From: Streptomyces sp. MspMP-M5
Lineage (GTDB): Bacteria; Actinomycetota; Actinomycetes; Streptomycetales; Streptomycetaceae
Length of the DNA stretch: 64,000 bases
Direction: 5' to 3'
NCBI RefSeq assembly: GCF_000373585.1
Contig: NZ_KB891853.1
Coordinates: 594,812 to 658,811, forward strand
The notes below the pieces were generated by a model. That model was not told the origin of the DNA, did no database searches, and worked only from the letters and a program-made list of their open reading frames with translations. Of this stretch, positions 46,354 to 54,755 are shown in pieces. Both the position numbers and the translations under genes were made by a program. How positions within the stretch are numbered: the first letter of the stretch is position 1; every line of letters starts with the position of its first letter.

Positions 46354-48471
46354 TCACAGGAACGGCAGCGGCCACGGGTTGAGTTGGTCCTCCGTCAGAG
46401 CCGTCGCGCGGACGCCCATCGCGACCGGGGCCTGGAAGACCCGGGGGCCGCCGCGCCGGTGGAAGTCGCTGCGGAGGGTGAGCGGGCACAGGCCGGGGAC
46501 CACCGTGCGGACCACGCTGACCCCGCATTCGGCGACGTCGATGGGGGTGAGGTCGACGGCGATCGCCTCGTGGCCGCGGGCGGCGAGCCGGCGGACCGCC
46601 TCGCCGACGTCGTCCCGGAGGCCGCCGGCCGGCCGGGCCGCGGGCAGCGGGTGCCGCGGTCCGTCGTTCCAGAAGGCAAGGTGGTGCTGCCGCTCGGGCG
46701 CGCAGTAGTAGAGGCAGAATTCGCTCAGGCTGCTCAACGCGGCGTCCGCGGGCGGCACTTCGCCCTCTTGGAGCCAGATGCCGGCGCCGGTCCGGCACAG
46801 ACACGCCTCCTCCAGGGCGCCCAGCAGCGCGGTGTGCGGGTCGAGGTCGGCGCGGGCGGCGTGGACGACGACGGGCCGCCGGGCGGTGCCCTCGGCGATG
46901 CGTACCGCGACGGCCGGGATGCCCAGGTCGGTGGTGAGGTCCTTGCAGGTGACGGTGGCGCCCTCGGCGGTGAGCCGGTCGACGATGCGGCGGGCGGGCC
47001 CGTCGGGGAGGCCCGAGAGGTCGAGGCTGGGCAGGGTGAGCCGGTTCTCCCAGAAGACCAGGGTGGCGTCGCGTTCGACGCTCTCCATCAGGCCGCCGAG
47101 GACGGCGTGGTGGTACGAGCCGCCGGCCGCCAGCCCGGTGGAGATCGGGTCGAACCACGGCTTGTGGGCGCGCGGGAAGCGGTAGGGCAGGTAGACGGCG
47201 CAGGCCGGGACGTACCGCGGGTGGCCGGTGGTCAGGGACGTCCCCGCCACCCAGTCGATCGCCACGTCGGGGTCGAAGGGCGCGTAACGGCGCTGTGCGG
47301 CGTACTCGTCGGCGGAGCCCAGCGGCAGGTCGCGCGGGTCGACGGCCGCGTCGCCGAGGTCCGCGAGGGTGGCGCGGACGAGCCGGTCGGGGTCGTACAC
47401 CCCGGCCGCGTACCGCTCCATGGTCTCGCCCACCGCGCAGACCCGGGCGTTGACGGGATCGCTCTTCACCGCCCCGCCGCGGGCCTCGGCGGCCACCGGG
47501 GAGAACCACGTGGTGGTGATCGTTCCGGCGGTCCGCGCGTAGGTGGTGCCGCCGGCCGGCTCGTCCACCCGCAGTTCGGGCACCAGCCCGGTCAGCGGGT
47601 CGACCGCGCCGCGCATCAGCCGCCAGCTCTCCCGGGGGTCGACGGCGGCTGTCTCGTCCCGTTTGGGCGGTACGGCGGCGGTGCCGCACGCGGGGCAGCC
47701 GGGGGTGTGGAACAGGGTGTGCGAGGTGCGTTCCCAGGTGGCGTGGTCGAGTTCGGTCAGTTCGGGGAGCCCGGTGGGCGCCTCGGGGGCGGCGAGCGCG
47801 GTGAGCACCGCGTGGGCCACCGCTCCGGCCGCGACGGCCGTGGTCGGCCATGCCTCGCTCTCCGCCGCGCCCAGCAACAGGTCCAGCGGCAGGCCGGCCA
47901 CCGGCTGCCAGGTGTGGTTGGCCCGGATTCGGCGCACCAGGCAGACGGGGCAGGGGGTGCGCGGTGGGGTGAGGGTGGCGAGCAGCAGCCGGTTCGGGGT
48001 GCTCAGATACGTCACCAGGGGCGTGCCGCGGTCGAGGACCAGGGCAGTCCAGCGCCGCAGTTCGTCCTCGGGCAGGCCCAACGGGAGGACAGCGGCGGCG
48101 GGTTGGCCGGACCCGTCGGCCGGTGTGGTCCGCAGCCCCGCCCGGGTGAGGAGGTTGACGACCTCGGTGGCGAGCGGGCCGGTCCCGGCGACCGCGACCG
48201 GACGGTGGGACCGGTCGGCGCCGTCCCCGTAGAGCGGGTGCGGCAGTCGCCCGTCCCCGGGGTGGGCCAGGCCGCGGGCGCGCAGCCCCTTGGCCACCCG
48301 CTCGGGCACCGCGTCGAGGGCCACCGTCCCGTGTTCCGCGTCGTCGGTGGGCAGCTGGACGGGGACCCGCAGGGTGCCGGTGCCGGCGCAGACGTAGAGG
48401 TGCGCGCCGCGGGCGACGAGCCGGACGTCGCGGCGGAGGGTGAGCGGGGAGGTGGGCCGGGAGGTTTCCAA
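46354..48471 (-). CDS. TOMM cyclodehydratase: fused E1-like leader-binding protein and YcaO
   Basis: 705 residues. N-terminal E1/ThiF-like half with a GTGPLATEVVNLL nucleotide-type loop (about 103-116) and two zinc CxxC pairs (CPVC about 172, CPAC about 256). The YcaO half (about 320-705) has SDPVNARVCAVGETMERYAAG, ESVERDATLVFWENRL and ALEEACLCRTG, the acidic ATP/Mg motifs, and ends NPWPLPFL, like the Pro-rich YcaO C-termini of azoline-forming enzymes. It would cyclise Cys/Ser/Thr of the precursor to azolines using ATP. A TTG start at 48471 is chosen from GAGAAGG 9 bases upstream; a hairpin lies immediately before it. Confidence 0.88.
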   Translation of the reverse strand: METSRPTSPLTLRRDVRLVARGAHLYVCAGTGTLRVPVQLPTDDAEHGTVALDAVPERVAKGLRARGLAHPGDGRLPHPLYGDGADRSHRPVAVAGTGPLATEVVNLLTRAGLRTTPADGSGQPAAAVLPLGLPEDELRRWTALVLDRGTPLVTYLSTPNRLLLATLTPPRTPCPVCLVRRIRANHTWQPVAGLPLDLLLGAAESEAWPTTAVAAGAVAHAVLTALAAPEAPTGLPELTELDHATWERTSHTLFHTPGCPACGTAAVPPKRDETAAVDPRESWRLMRGAVDPLTGLVPELRVDEPAGGTTYARTAGTITTTWFSPVAAEARGGAVKSDPVNARVCAVGETMERYAAGVYDPDRLVRATLADLGDAAVDPRDLPLGSADEYAAQRRYAPFDPDVAIDWVAGTSLTTGHPRYVPACAVYLPYRFPRAHKPWFDPISTGLAAGGSYHHAVLGGLMESVERDATLVFWENRLTLPSLDLSGLPDGPARRIVDRLTAEGATVTCKDLTTDLGIPAVAVRIAEGTARRPVVVHAARADLDPHTALLGALEEACLCRTGAGIWLQEGEVPPADAALSSLSEFCLYYCAPERQHHLAFWNDGPRHPLPAARPAGGLRDDVGEAVRRLAARGHEAIAVDLTPIDVAECGVSVVRTVVPGLCPLTLRSDFHRRGGPRVFQAPVAMGVRATALTEDQLNPWPLPFL

Positions 48472-48517
48472 TGCTGTCCGCCTTCTCGGAGCCGTGGGCC
48501 GTGGGTGGGGCGCGGAA

Positions 48518-48557
48518 GTGCCTCCCGGCCGGCTCGTCAGACCCGGCCGGGAGGCAC
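48518..48557 (-). terminator. Intercistronic hairpin between TOMM precursor and synthetase
   Basis: GTGCCTCCCGGCCGG and CCGGCCGGGAGGCAC are perfect 15-bp arms with a 10-base loop. The hairpin lies 10 bases after the precursor stop and about 46 bases before the cyclodehydratase start. It probably attenuates read-through or protects the precursor mRNA, giving more precursor than enzyme. Confidence 0.85.
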
Positions 48558-48566
48558 GCCGTGTCG

Positions 48567-48686
48567 TTACTCCGCCGACTCCGACTCGTCGTATTCGGTG
48601 ACGAAACAGAGGCAGCTGTGGCCGGCGAAAGCCGTCTCCGACTCCGGAATGGCCATCTCCTCGAACAGCTCGTCTTCCTCGGTCAT
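48567..48686 (-). CDS. TOMM (azol(in)e RiPP) precursor peptide
   Basis: 39 residues, ATG at 48686 with AAGGGGA 6 bases upstream. The acidic leader MTEEDELFEEMAIPESETAF contains the helical ELFEEM segment typical of YcaO-type leaders. The putative core GHSCLCFVTEYDE is followed by SESAE. Heterocyclisable residues are Ser24, Cys25, Cys27 and Thr30, with Ser35/37 in the tail. The CLC spacing would give two azoles separated by Leu. It is the first gene of the cluster, before the fused cyclodehydratase and dehydrogenase. No cleavage site is certain; AG-H at 21-23 is plausible. I do not recognise this core sequence from characterised compounds. Confidence 0.82.
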   Translation of the reverse strand: MTEEDELFEEMAIPESETAFAGHSCLCFVTEYDESESAE

Positions 48687-49013
48687 GCGGATTCCCCTTT
48701 CCGTGGATTTCTCGGTTACCCGTGAGGCACACGCCCGCCAACGCTTCGGGCGAGCACTCGGAATCCATTGCGACGGATTACCGCAATCCCCGTCAAGAAA
48801 AAGCCTACGAAATGACTCGATGCCTTGTTAGCACGGCAGTGCGACGGAATCCCCGACGTCCGGTTTTCACTGCTGATCTGCGGCTTCCCGAAACAGACGG
48901 AACGGCTCACGGCGGCCCCGGCCGACGCAAGCGCGCGAACCGGCCCCGGGTCACCGACCAGCCCTTTCCGGTCACCGCGGAATCGCCGGGGGATTCCGAA
49001 CGGAAAACGAAAA
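48687..49013. other. Upstream region of the TOMM precursor
   Basis: Non-coding stretch with visibly lower G+C than its surroundings, expected to contain the leftward promoter of the precursor gene. I saw no clear palindrome, and no open frame with a ribosome site. Confidence 0.5.
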
Positions 49014-49051
49014 CGGGGCGGCCGGAGCCTTTGCAGGCCCCGGCCGCCCCG
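49014..49051 (-). terminator. Intrinsic terminator of the cationic membrane protein gene
   Basis: CGGGGCGGCCGG ... CCGGCCGCCCCG, 12-bp arms. On the minus strand it is followed by TTTTCGTTTTCC, a U-rich tract, 39 bp after the stop of the upstream gene. It insulates the TOMM precursor promoter. Confidence 0.85.
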
Positions 49052-49089
49052 CAGAGCACGGACGGCACGGACGGAATTGGCGCGATCCG

Positions 49090-49572
49090 TCAGCCCCGGC
49101 GGCGGAAAGCCTTCCGGATGAAGTGCACGATCAGCCAGATCAGCAGGATCACGATGGCGATGATCACCACGATGATCACGATCAGGAAGATGCCGAGCTT
49201 CTTGAAGAAGCCCATCTTCTTTTTCTTCGGCTTGTCGTGGGACGTGAAGGACGTCTGGTGCGTGAGGTGGTGGTGGCTGCTGCTGTGCCGCAGCTTCATG
49301 GCGGCCGCGGGGGCCGCCTCGGTGCGCACGGCGGCGGTGTCCGCGGCGGCCGTCCGGGCGCCCGGCGCGGACTGCGCGGCGGCCACGGCGGCGGGGCGGC
49401 CCGCGGCGGCGTCGGCCAGGCCGGCGGCGGCCGCCGGACCGGCCGCGGCGGCCAACAGGCCGAACAGCAGCGCCAGCACGACCGCCGGACGGCGGCGCGC
49501 GACGGCCCGGCGGCCGGACGCCTGCGGCGAACCGGACTGCCGGTGCGCGGAGTTCATGAGTGTGGAGCGCAT
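49090..49572 (-). CDS. Small exported/membrane protein with cationic C-terminal helix
   Basis: 160 residues from ATG 49572 (GGGGGAAAG upstream). N-terminal hydrophobic signal (AVVLALLFGLLAAAAGPAAAAG, about 30-50), an Ala-rich extracytoplasmic stretch, a His/Ser/Thr patch (RHSSSHHHLTHQTSFTSHD), a KPKKKK cluster, then a long Ile/Val/Leu helix (LGIFLIVIIVVIIAIVILLIWLIVHFI) and RKAFRRRG. The two-helix layout with very basic flanks is unlike common families. It lies upstream of the TOMM cluster with its own terminator, so a link to TOMM export or immunity is only positional. Confidence 0.7.
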   Translation of the reverse strand: MRSTLMNSAHRQSGSPQASGRRAVARRRPAVVLALLFGLLAAAAGPAAAAGLADAAAGRPAAVAAAQSAPGARTAAADTAAVRTEAAPAAAMKLRHSSSHHHLTHQTSFTSHDKPKKKKMGFFKKLGIFLIVIIVVIIAIVILLIWLIVHFIRKAFRRRG

Positions 49573-49600
49573 GGGTCGCTTTCCCCCTTGTACGGTGCGT

Positions 49601-50380
49601 TCAGCCATTATGGGCGGCTGCGGGTACCCCGGCGGACGTCTCGACCTCCAGCAGGGAGGCGCTCTGCCGCTCCTCCTCGAAGGCCGCCCGGCCGCCCCGC
49701 AGCCCGAACAGCCGCTTGGCGACCGCGATATAGAGGACCGCGAGGATGTTCACGACCAGGGTGGCGATCTTGAGCCAGCTGACCTTCTCGGTGAGCTCGT
49801 AGATCTCCAGCGGCAGGAACGCGGCGGTCGCCACCACCGTCAGGTACTCCGCCCAGCGCTTGGCCCGCCACAGGCCGACGCCCTCGACGATCTCCACCAG
49901 TGCGTACAGCAGCAGCGCCCCGGCCACCAGCATCAGGGTGGAGTGCTGGTAGCCGAAGGTCTTGCGGATGGTGTCGACGACCGGAGAGTGGTCCAGGTCG
50001 TAGTGGAAGTGGGCGGCCACCGGGCGGACCACGTCCAGGTTCTTGTCGAAGAACTGGCGGACCGCGTCCTGGCTGTTGCTGAACTGCCACACGGCGATCG
50101 CCGCCAGCACGATGAAGACGCCGCGCACCGCCCGCTCCACGGCCAGGAACCGCAGGAGGAACAGGTCCCGCAGGACCTTGCCGCGCGGGACCAGCGGGGC
50201 CTCGGCCGCCGGGCCGGAGCCGTGCGGCTCGCCGAGCACGAAGTCGCCGCAGCGCAGACAGCGCCAGGCCGTGCCGAGGGCCGTCCCGGCGTGCAGTTTC
50301 GCCCGGAGGTGCTCCTCGTCCGGAAGGTAGGTGATGTGCCCGCGCCGCGCGCAGGTGCGCCGGTTCCAGTCGATTTTCAT
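49601..50380 (-). CDS. DUF2127-like integral membrane protein
   Basis: 259 residues, start after GGAG. A short N-terminal zinc-ribbon-like segment (Cys at about 10, 41 and 44: RRTCARRGH, WRCLRCGDFV) is followed by four helices (about 85-103, 146-166, 178-196, 203-223). The VVDTIRKTFGYQHSTLMLVAGALLLYALVEIVEGVGLWRAKRWAEYLTVVATAAFLPLEIYEL block is the DUF2127 signature. Function unknown. It may be co-transcribed with the cationic protein 28 bp downstream. Confidence 0.82.
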   Translation of the reverse strand: MKIDWNRRTCARRGHITYLPDEEHLRAKLHAGTALGTAWRCLRCGDFVLGEPHGSGPAAEAPLVPRGKVLRDLFLLRFLAVERAVRGVFIVLAAIAVWQFSNSQDAVRQFFDKNLDVVRPVAAHFHYDLDHSPVVDTIRKTFGYQHSTLMLVAGALLLYALVEIVEGVGLWRAKRWAEYLTVVATAAFLPLEIYELTEKVSWLKIATLVVNILAVLYIAVAKRLFGLRGGRAAFEEERQSASLLEVETSAGVPAAAHNG

Positions 50381-51019
50381 CGTTGGAGCCCTGTTTTCCT
50401 CTCGTCGTCCCGCGCGGGCCGTTCCGTCGCGGCGGTCGCCGCCGCGGCGTGGACCCACGCTCCGTGCCGGCTGATTGTCGCGTACATGCGCAATCCGTCG
50501 GCGGACGGGGATGCCTTACGAGGAGAGGGACGAGAAGAAGAGGCCCGAGGTTGCCGGAAGTCGGCACGGAGCGGTGGCGCGCGCCCGGCGCACGGGGCAC
50601 GGCGGCGCAAAACGGGGGAATTGGACGAGGGAGGCGGGCCCGGGGGACGGACCGCCTCCCCCGATGAGAACCGGGCCTCGACGCCCACGGCGCGCGGCCA
50701 GGGGGAGCACGCGGCGCGGACCCGCAGTGAGGCCCTGTTCCGGGGCCCCGCGGATTCCTGCCAGATCCGCCGGGCCTCGTGCCTCCATCCTGCCGCCCGC
50801 GGACCGCCCCAACGGCCAGGCGAAGGGCCCTCCTTGGCGGGCCTTTGGTCCATAAACCCCGTGTGAAGGGCAGGGCCTGACGGGCCGCGACACCTCCCCG
50901 CTCGAACACCTGTGGTTACACTCGCCCGACCGCACCGGGAGCCGGGGCGGCCGCCGGGCCCGCGCGCCCGGGGATGCCACACGGACGCTGGAAACCTGCC
51001 GCAGGGGGAGACGGAACTG
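50381..51019. other. Long intergenic region
   Basis: About 640 bases between divergent genes. It contains a hairpin at 50823-50846 (AAGGGCCC ... GGGCCTTT with one G-U pair). An open frame at about 50508-50855 starting MPYEERDEKKRPEV has no ribosome site of note and Arg/Gly/Pro shadow-like composition. No gene is supported. Confidence 0.5.
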
Positions 51020-51184
51020 ATGGCGACAGCGAAGAAAGTCGCGTTGTACGCGATCGTCGTCTTCGTGCTCTGGACGATCATCGCCACCCCCAAGCGGGCC
51101 GCCGGGCTCGTCCAGATAGGCTTCGAGGGCATCTCGACCGCCGCGCAGAGCGTCGGCGAGTTCATGACCCAGCTGATCAGCTAG
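51020..51184 (+). CDS. Small single-pass membrane protein
   Basis: 54 residues, MATAKKVALYAIVVFVLWTI, with one helix (about 6-22) and an amphipathic remainder (LVQIGFEGISTAAQSVGEFMTQLIS). A strong ribosome site GGGGGAG precedes ATG. I recognise similar short proteins as conserved in Streptomyces; role unknown. Confidence 0.75.
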   Translation: MATAKKVALYAIVVFVLWTIIATPKRAAGLVQIGFEGISTAAQSVGEFMTQLIS

Positions 51185-51280
51185 GGCGCTCCTTCCTCCA
51201 CGGGGATCCGTCAGAAGCGCCCTAGGTCCCAGTCGGCCCACCGGACCGGCTGCGCATCGTCCCGCCGCACGGAGGCCGCA

Positions 51281-51574
51281 GTGATCCGCCACCTGGTCCT
51301 GTTCAAGCTCAACGACGGCGTCTCGCGCGACGAGGAGAGGGTGCAGGCCGGCGTCCGCGCCTTCGCCGCACTGGAGAAGGAGATCCCGGAACTGGCGTTC
51401 TGGGAATGCGCCTGGAACATCACCGACCGCCCGATCGCCTACGACTTCGCGATCAACTCCGCCGTCGCCGACACCGACGCCCTCCAGCGGTACCTCGAGC
51501 ACCCGGCCCACCAGGCGGCTGCCGCCCAGTGGCGCGAATTCGCCACCTGGGTGATCGCCGACTACGAGGTCTGA
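51281..51574 (+). CDS. Dabb (stress-responsive A/B barrel) domain protein
   Basis: 97 residues, GTG start with GGAGG 5 bases upstream. MIRHLVLFKLNDGVSRDEERVQAGVRAFAALEKEIPELAFWE and YDFAINSAVADTDALQRYLEHPAHQAAAAQWREFATWVIADYEV are the standard Dabb pattern, with the conserved HLVLFK strand and YLEHPAH. A small dimeric ferredoxin-like barrel; physiological ligand unknown. Confidence 0.92.
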   Translation: MIRHLVLFKLNDGVSRDEERVQAGVRAFAALEKEIPELAFWECAWNITDRPIAYDFAINSAVADTDALQRYLEHPAHQAAAAQWREFATWVIADYEV

Positions 51575-51724
51575 CGGACGGCGCCGGCCGCGCCCCCGCA
51601 GCCACTCCAGCCCCCCGCCGCGCAGGCGGGGGCTTCGCCATGCGCCCGCGCCCCCGCCGCGCCCCCTCCCGGACAAGCCCCGTACGCCGCCAACTCTCTC
51701 TTCAACACGGCGTTATGAGGTGCT

Positions 51725-51737
51725 TGCACACAGTGCA
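51725..51737. promoter_or_regulatory. Inverted repeat TGCAC-aca-GTGCA upstream of sigma factor 1
   Basis: Perfect 5-bp arms in the A/T-richer leader about 90 bp before the first SigF-type gene. It may overlap a promoter; the binding factor is unknown. Confidence 0.35.
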
Positions 51738-51827
51738 CATGTCTTGTGATGCTATGACCGCTTTTGCCGGATACATGCGATACGCGAAACATGCTGCGAC
51801 AAATGCACTGTGAAGGGTGGCGTGACC

Positions 51828-52631
51828 GTGACGGCCCGTACTGCGCCCAAGGCCCCTGGCCGCGAGAGCCGTAGCGCGGACACCCGGGCGCTGACGCAGG
51901 TGCTCTTCGCCGAGCTGGCGGGCCTGGAACCCGGAACCCCCGAGCACTCCCGCGTCCGTGCCGCACTGATCGAGGCCAACCTCCCGCTGGTCCGCTACGC
52001 GGCCGCCCGCTTCCGCAGCCGCAACGAGCCGATGGAGGACGTGATCCAGGTCGGCACCATCGGCCTGATCAACGCCATCGACCGGTTCGACCCGGAGCGC
52101 GGCGTCCAGTTCCCGACCTTCGCCATGCCCACCGTCGTCGGCGAGATCAAGCGCTACTTCCGGGACAACGTCCGCACCGTCCACGTCCCGCGCCGCCTCC
52201 ACGAACTGTGGGTGCAGGTCAACGGCGCCACCGAGGACCTCACGGTGCTGCACGGCCGCTCCCCCACCACCGCGGAGATCGCCGAGCGGCTGAAGATCGG
52301 CGAGGACGAGGTGCTGGCCTGTCTGGAGGCCGGCCGCTCCTACCACGCCACTTCCCTGGAGGCCGCACAGGAGGGCGACGGCCTGCCCGGCCTGCTGGAC
52401 CGCCTCGGCTACGAGGACCCCGAGCTGGCCGGCGTCGAGCACCGGGACCTCGTCCGGCACCTGCTCGTCCAGCTCCCGGAACGCGAGCAACGCATCCTTC
52501 TGCTCCGTTACTACAGCAATCTGACGCAGTCCCAGATCAGTGCGGAGCTCGGGGTTTCGCAGATGCACGTCTCGCGGCTACTGTCGCGGAGCTTCGCCCG
52601 GCTGCGATCCGCAAACAGGATCGACGCCTAA
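51828..52631 (+). CDS. RNA polymerase sigma factor, SigF/SigB family (first of two)
   Basis: About 267 residues. Region 2 ([62 protein letters not shown]), region 3 ([21 protein letters not shown]) and region 4 ([41 protein letters not shown]) are complete. The GTG at 51828 has GGTGG 7 bases upstream; GTGs at 51810 and 51822 are in frame. The arrangement matches the adjacent sigN/sigF genes of S. coelicolor, but which is which cannot be settled by eye. Probably controlled by an anti-sigma factor encoded elsewhere. Confidence 0.9.
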   Translation: MTARTAPKAPGRESRSADTRALTQVLFAELAGLEPGTPEHSRVRAALIEANLPLVRYAAARFRSRNEPMEDVIQVGTIGLINAIDRFDPERGVQFPTFAMPTVVGEIKRYFRDNVRTVHVPRRLHELWVQVNGATEDLTVLHGRSPTTAEIAERLKIGEDEVLACLEAGRSYHATSLEAAQEGDGLPGLLDRLGYEDPELAGVEHRDLVRHLLVQLPEREQRILLLRYYSNLTQSQISAELGVSQMHVSRLLSRSFARLRSANRIDA

Positions 52632-52748
52632 CCGGCACGGGCGACTCGTTCCTGCACAGATATGTCGACAAGGCGCTACAGCGCGTTGCCGACATGTGAC
52701 ATTCTGCAGGAACCGCGTTTGCCGTGGTGCTGCCTCCGGTATTCAGGT

Positions 52749-52762
52749 GGAGGTATACCTCC
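52749..52762. promoter_or_regulatory. Perfect palindrome GGAGGTATACCTCC upstream of sigma factor 2
   Basis: A 14-bp uninterrupted palindrome 60 bp before the start codon of the second sigma gene, a good size for a dimeric regulator; it could also form a small hairpin in the leader. Confidence 0.5.
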
Positions 52763-52821
52763 TCGGTCCGCCCTGGGCCGGGGACGCCGCAGCGACCCGT
52801 CCGCGACCTCAAGGGGGTGGC

Positions 52822-53661
52822 ATGTCCGTAGAACTGGGCAGCTCGAAGGTGCTTCCCGCGATTCCCGCGCCGGCACCACACGTGCATGACGACGTCGACG
52901 CCATCAACACCCGCTCGCTCTCCCGGTCCCTGTTCCTGCGGCTCGCCACGCTCGACAAGGACTCCACGGAGCGCGCGTACGTGCGCGACACACTCATCGA
53001 ACTCAACCTCCCGCTCGTGCGGTACGCCGCCGCGCGCTTCCGCAGCCGCAACGAGCCGATGGAGGACATCGTCCAGGTCGGCACCATCGGCCTGATCAAG
53101 GCCATCGACCGTTTCGACTGCGAACGCGGGGTGGAATTCCCGACGTTCGCGATGCCGACGGTGGTCGGCGAGATCAAGCGCTTCTTCCGCGACACGTCCT
53201 GGTCCGTGCGCGTCCCGCGCCGCCTCCAGGAGCTCCGGCTGGCCCTCACCAAGGCCAGCGACGAGCTCTCCCAGAAGCTCGACCGCTCCCCGACGGTGCC
53301 CGAACTCGCCCTGTGCCTCGGGGTGTCGGAGGAGGACGTCGTCGACGGCCTGGCGGTGGGCAACGCCTACACCGCCTCCTCGCTCGACTCCCCCTCCCCG
53401 GAGGACGACGGCGGCGAGGGCTCCCTCGCGGACCGCCTCGGCTACGAGGACAGCGCCCTGGAGGGCGTCGAGTACCGCGAGTCCCTCAAGCCGCTTCTGG
53501 CCAAACTCCCGCCCCGCGAGCGCCAGATCATCATGCTCCGGTTCTTCGCCAACATGACGCAGTCCCAGATCGGCGAGGAGGTCGGCATCTCCCAGATGCA
53601 CGTCTCCCGACTGCTCACCCGCACACTGGCACAACTCCGGGAAGGGCTGATCTCGGACTGA
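52822..53661 (+). CDS. RNA polymerase sigma factor, SigF/SigB family (second of two)
   Basis: 279 residues, AAGGGGGTGG before ATG. Region 2 is almost identical to that of the upstream paralogue ([20 protein letters not shown]). Region 3 carries VRVPRRLQELRLALTKASDELSQKL and region 4 [41 protein letters not shown]. It differs mainly in the N-terminal 40 residues and the acidic PSPEDDGGEG loop. It probably serves development or stress promoters. Separated from the first gene by 190 bp containing a palindrome, so it likely has its own promoter. Confidence 0.92.
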   Translation: MSVELGSSKVLPAIPAPAPHVHDDVDAINTRSLSRSLFLRLATLDKDSTERAYVRDTLIELNLPLVRYAAARFRSRNEPMEDIVQVGTIGLIKAIDRFDCERGVEFPTFAMPTVVGEIKRFFRDTSWSVRVPRRLQELRLALTKASDELSQKLDRSPTVPELALCLGVSEEDVVDGLAVGNAYTASSLDSPSPEDDGGEGSLADRLGYEDSALEGVEYRESLKPLLAKLPPRERQIIMLRFFANMTQSQIGEEVGISQMHVSRLLTRTLAQLREGLISD

Positions 53662-53843
53662 GGAACGGTCCGCCGAGGGACAGCCGTTCCGGGTCGCTCG
53701 GCGGACAGCAAAGAGAGACGGCCCCGCACTGCCGTGACCCCCTCGCCCGGCCACCGGCCGGCCCACACCCCCCCGCACCACCCTTCACACTTGACGTTCC
53801 GTCAGCAACACTGGCCCCCGGCTACCGCTGGAGGTGCTCCACG

Positions 53844-54683
53844 ATGCGACGGACGACGACTGCGGTCTCCGCCTCGGCGGCCGTACTCTGCCTGGGCGTT
53901 CTCCTCACCGGCTGCGGCAACGCACCCCGATCGGGCTACGCAGCGGTGGGCCCGGCGGGCCCTTCCGACGGCACCGCCCCGACCAGATCCGCGACCCCGC
54001 CGGGCACCGTCGAACTGAGCCCCTTGGACGGCGACGGCACCGGAAACGGCCCTCCCGGCACCTCCGACGGCTCCGGCCCCTCCGGTGCGCCCGGCACGGG
54101 CCCTTCCGGGGGCACAACCGGCAGCGCCGCCTCCGGCACCGGCACCGCCACCCCACCGGCCTCGTCCACCCAACCCGGCTCATCCGGCGCGTCCGACTCA
54201 TCCGGCTCGTCCGCAGGGTCCTCCACGGGGTCCTCAGCGGGGTCCTCCGCGGGCCAGGACGGCGGAGTGCCGGATCCCAACGCCCCGTCCGCGCCCGGTG
54301 GTTCGCCCGGCCCGCGACCCGGCGGAGGCGCCACGCCCGAGCCGCCCTCCCCCACCATCCCCGCCGGTCCGCACGCCCCCACCGGCCTCGTCGTCGGCAA
54401 GCCCGTCCTCGCCGGCACCGACGTCCGCTGGTGCCAGCGGATCACCATCGCTTTCCTCAACACCGGCAACCACCCGGTCACCACCGGCACCGTCACCTTC
54501 GGCACCCACGTCATAGGCGCCCTCGGCATCGACTGGGCGACCCTCGAGTCCACCCACCCCCTCCCGCTCCCCCTCACCCCCGGCAAACCGGCTACGGGCC
54601 ACTGGCGCATATGCGTGGACGCCTGGCGCGTGCCGCTGGGGATGCACCTCGATACACGGGACGCGACGTTCAAGTGGAAATGA
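53844..54683 (+). CDS. Ser/Gly/Pro-rich lipoprotein with C-terminal beta-sandwich
   Basis: 279 residues, GGAGG before ATG. Lipobox LLTGC (Cys about 24), about 150 residues of Ser/Gly/Thr/Pro linker (SSGSSAGSSTGSSAGSSAG), then about 105 residues (GLVVGKPVLAGTDVRWCQRITIAFLNTGNHPVTTGTVTFGTHVIGALGIDWATLESTHPLPLPLTPGKPATGHWRICVDAW) resembling Ig-like or cellulose-binding beta domains with two Cys. Surface-exposed; function unknown. Confidence 0.75.
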   Translation: MRRTTTAVSASAAVLCLGVLLTGCGNAPRSGYAAVGPAGPSDGTAPTRSATPPGTVELSPLDGDGTGNGPPGTSDGSGPSGAPGTGPSGGTTGSAASGTGTATPPASSTQPGSSGASDSSGSSAGSSTGSSAGSSAGQDGGVPDPNAPSAPGGSPGPRPGGGATPEPPSPTIPAGPHAPTGLVVGKPVLAGTDVRWCQRITIAFLNTGNHPVTTGTVTFGTHVIGALGIDWATLESTHPLPLPLTPGKPATGHWRICVDAWRVPLGMHLDTRDATFKWK

Positions 54684-54755
54684 CGGGGCGAGCGCAGGCA
54701 CCGCCGAGGCCGCGTCCGTCAGCGGCGAACACCTCCCGGACGCTCACCGCCTCCG

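Noticed and set aside
44896..48686. tRNA-Ser as an integration site for a TOMM-bearing island
   Set aside because: No integrase and no repeated tRNA 3' segment downstream were seen; a strong terminator follows the tRNA directly.
50508..50855. Possible small gene starting MPYEERDEKKRPEV
   Set aside because: No convincing ribosome site, shadow-like composition, and the frame runs through a hairpin.
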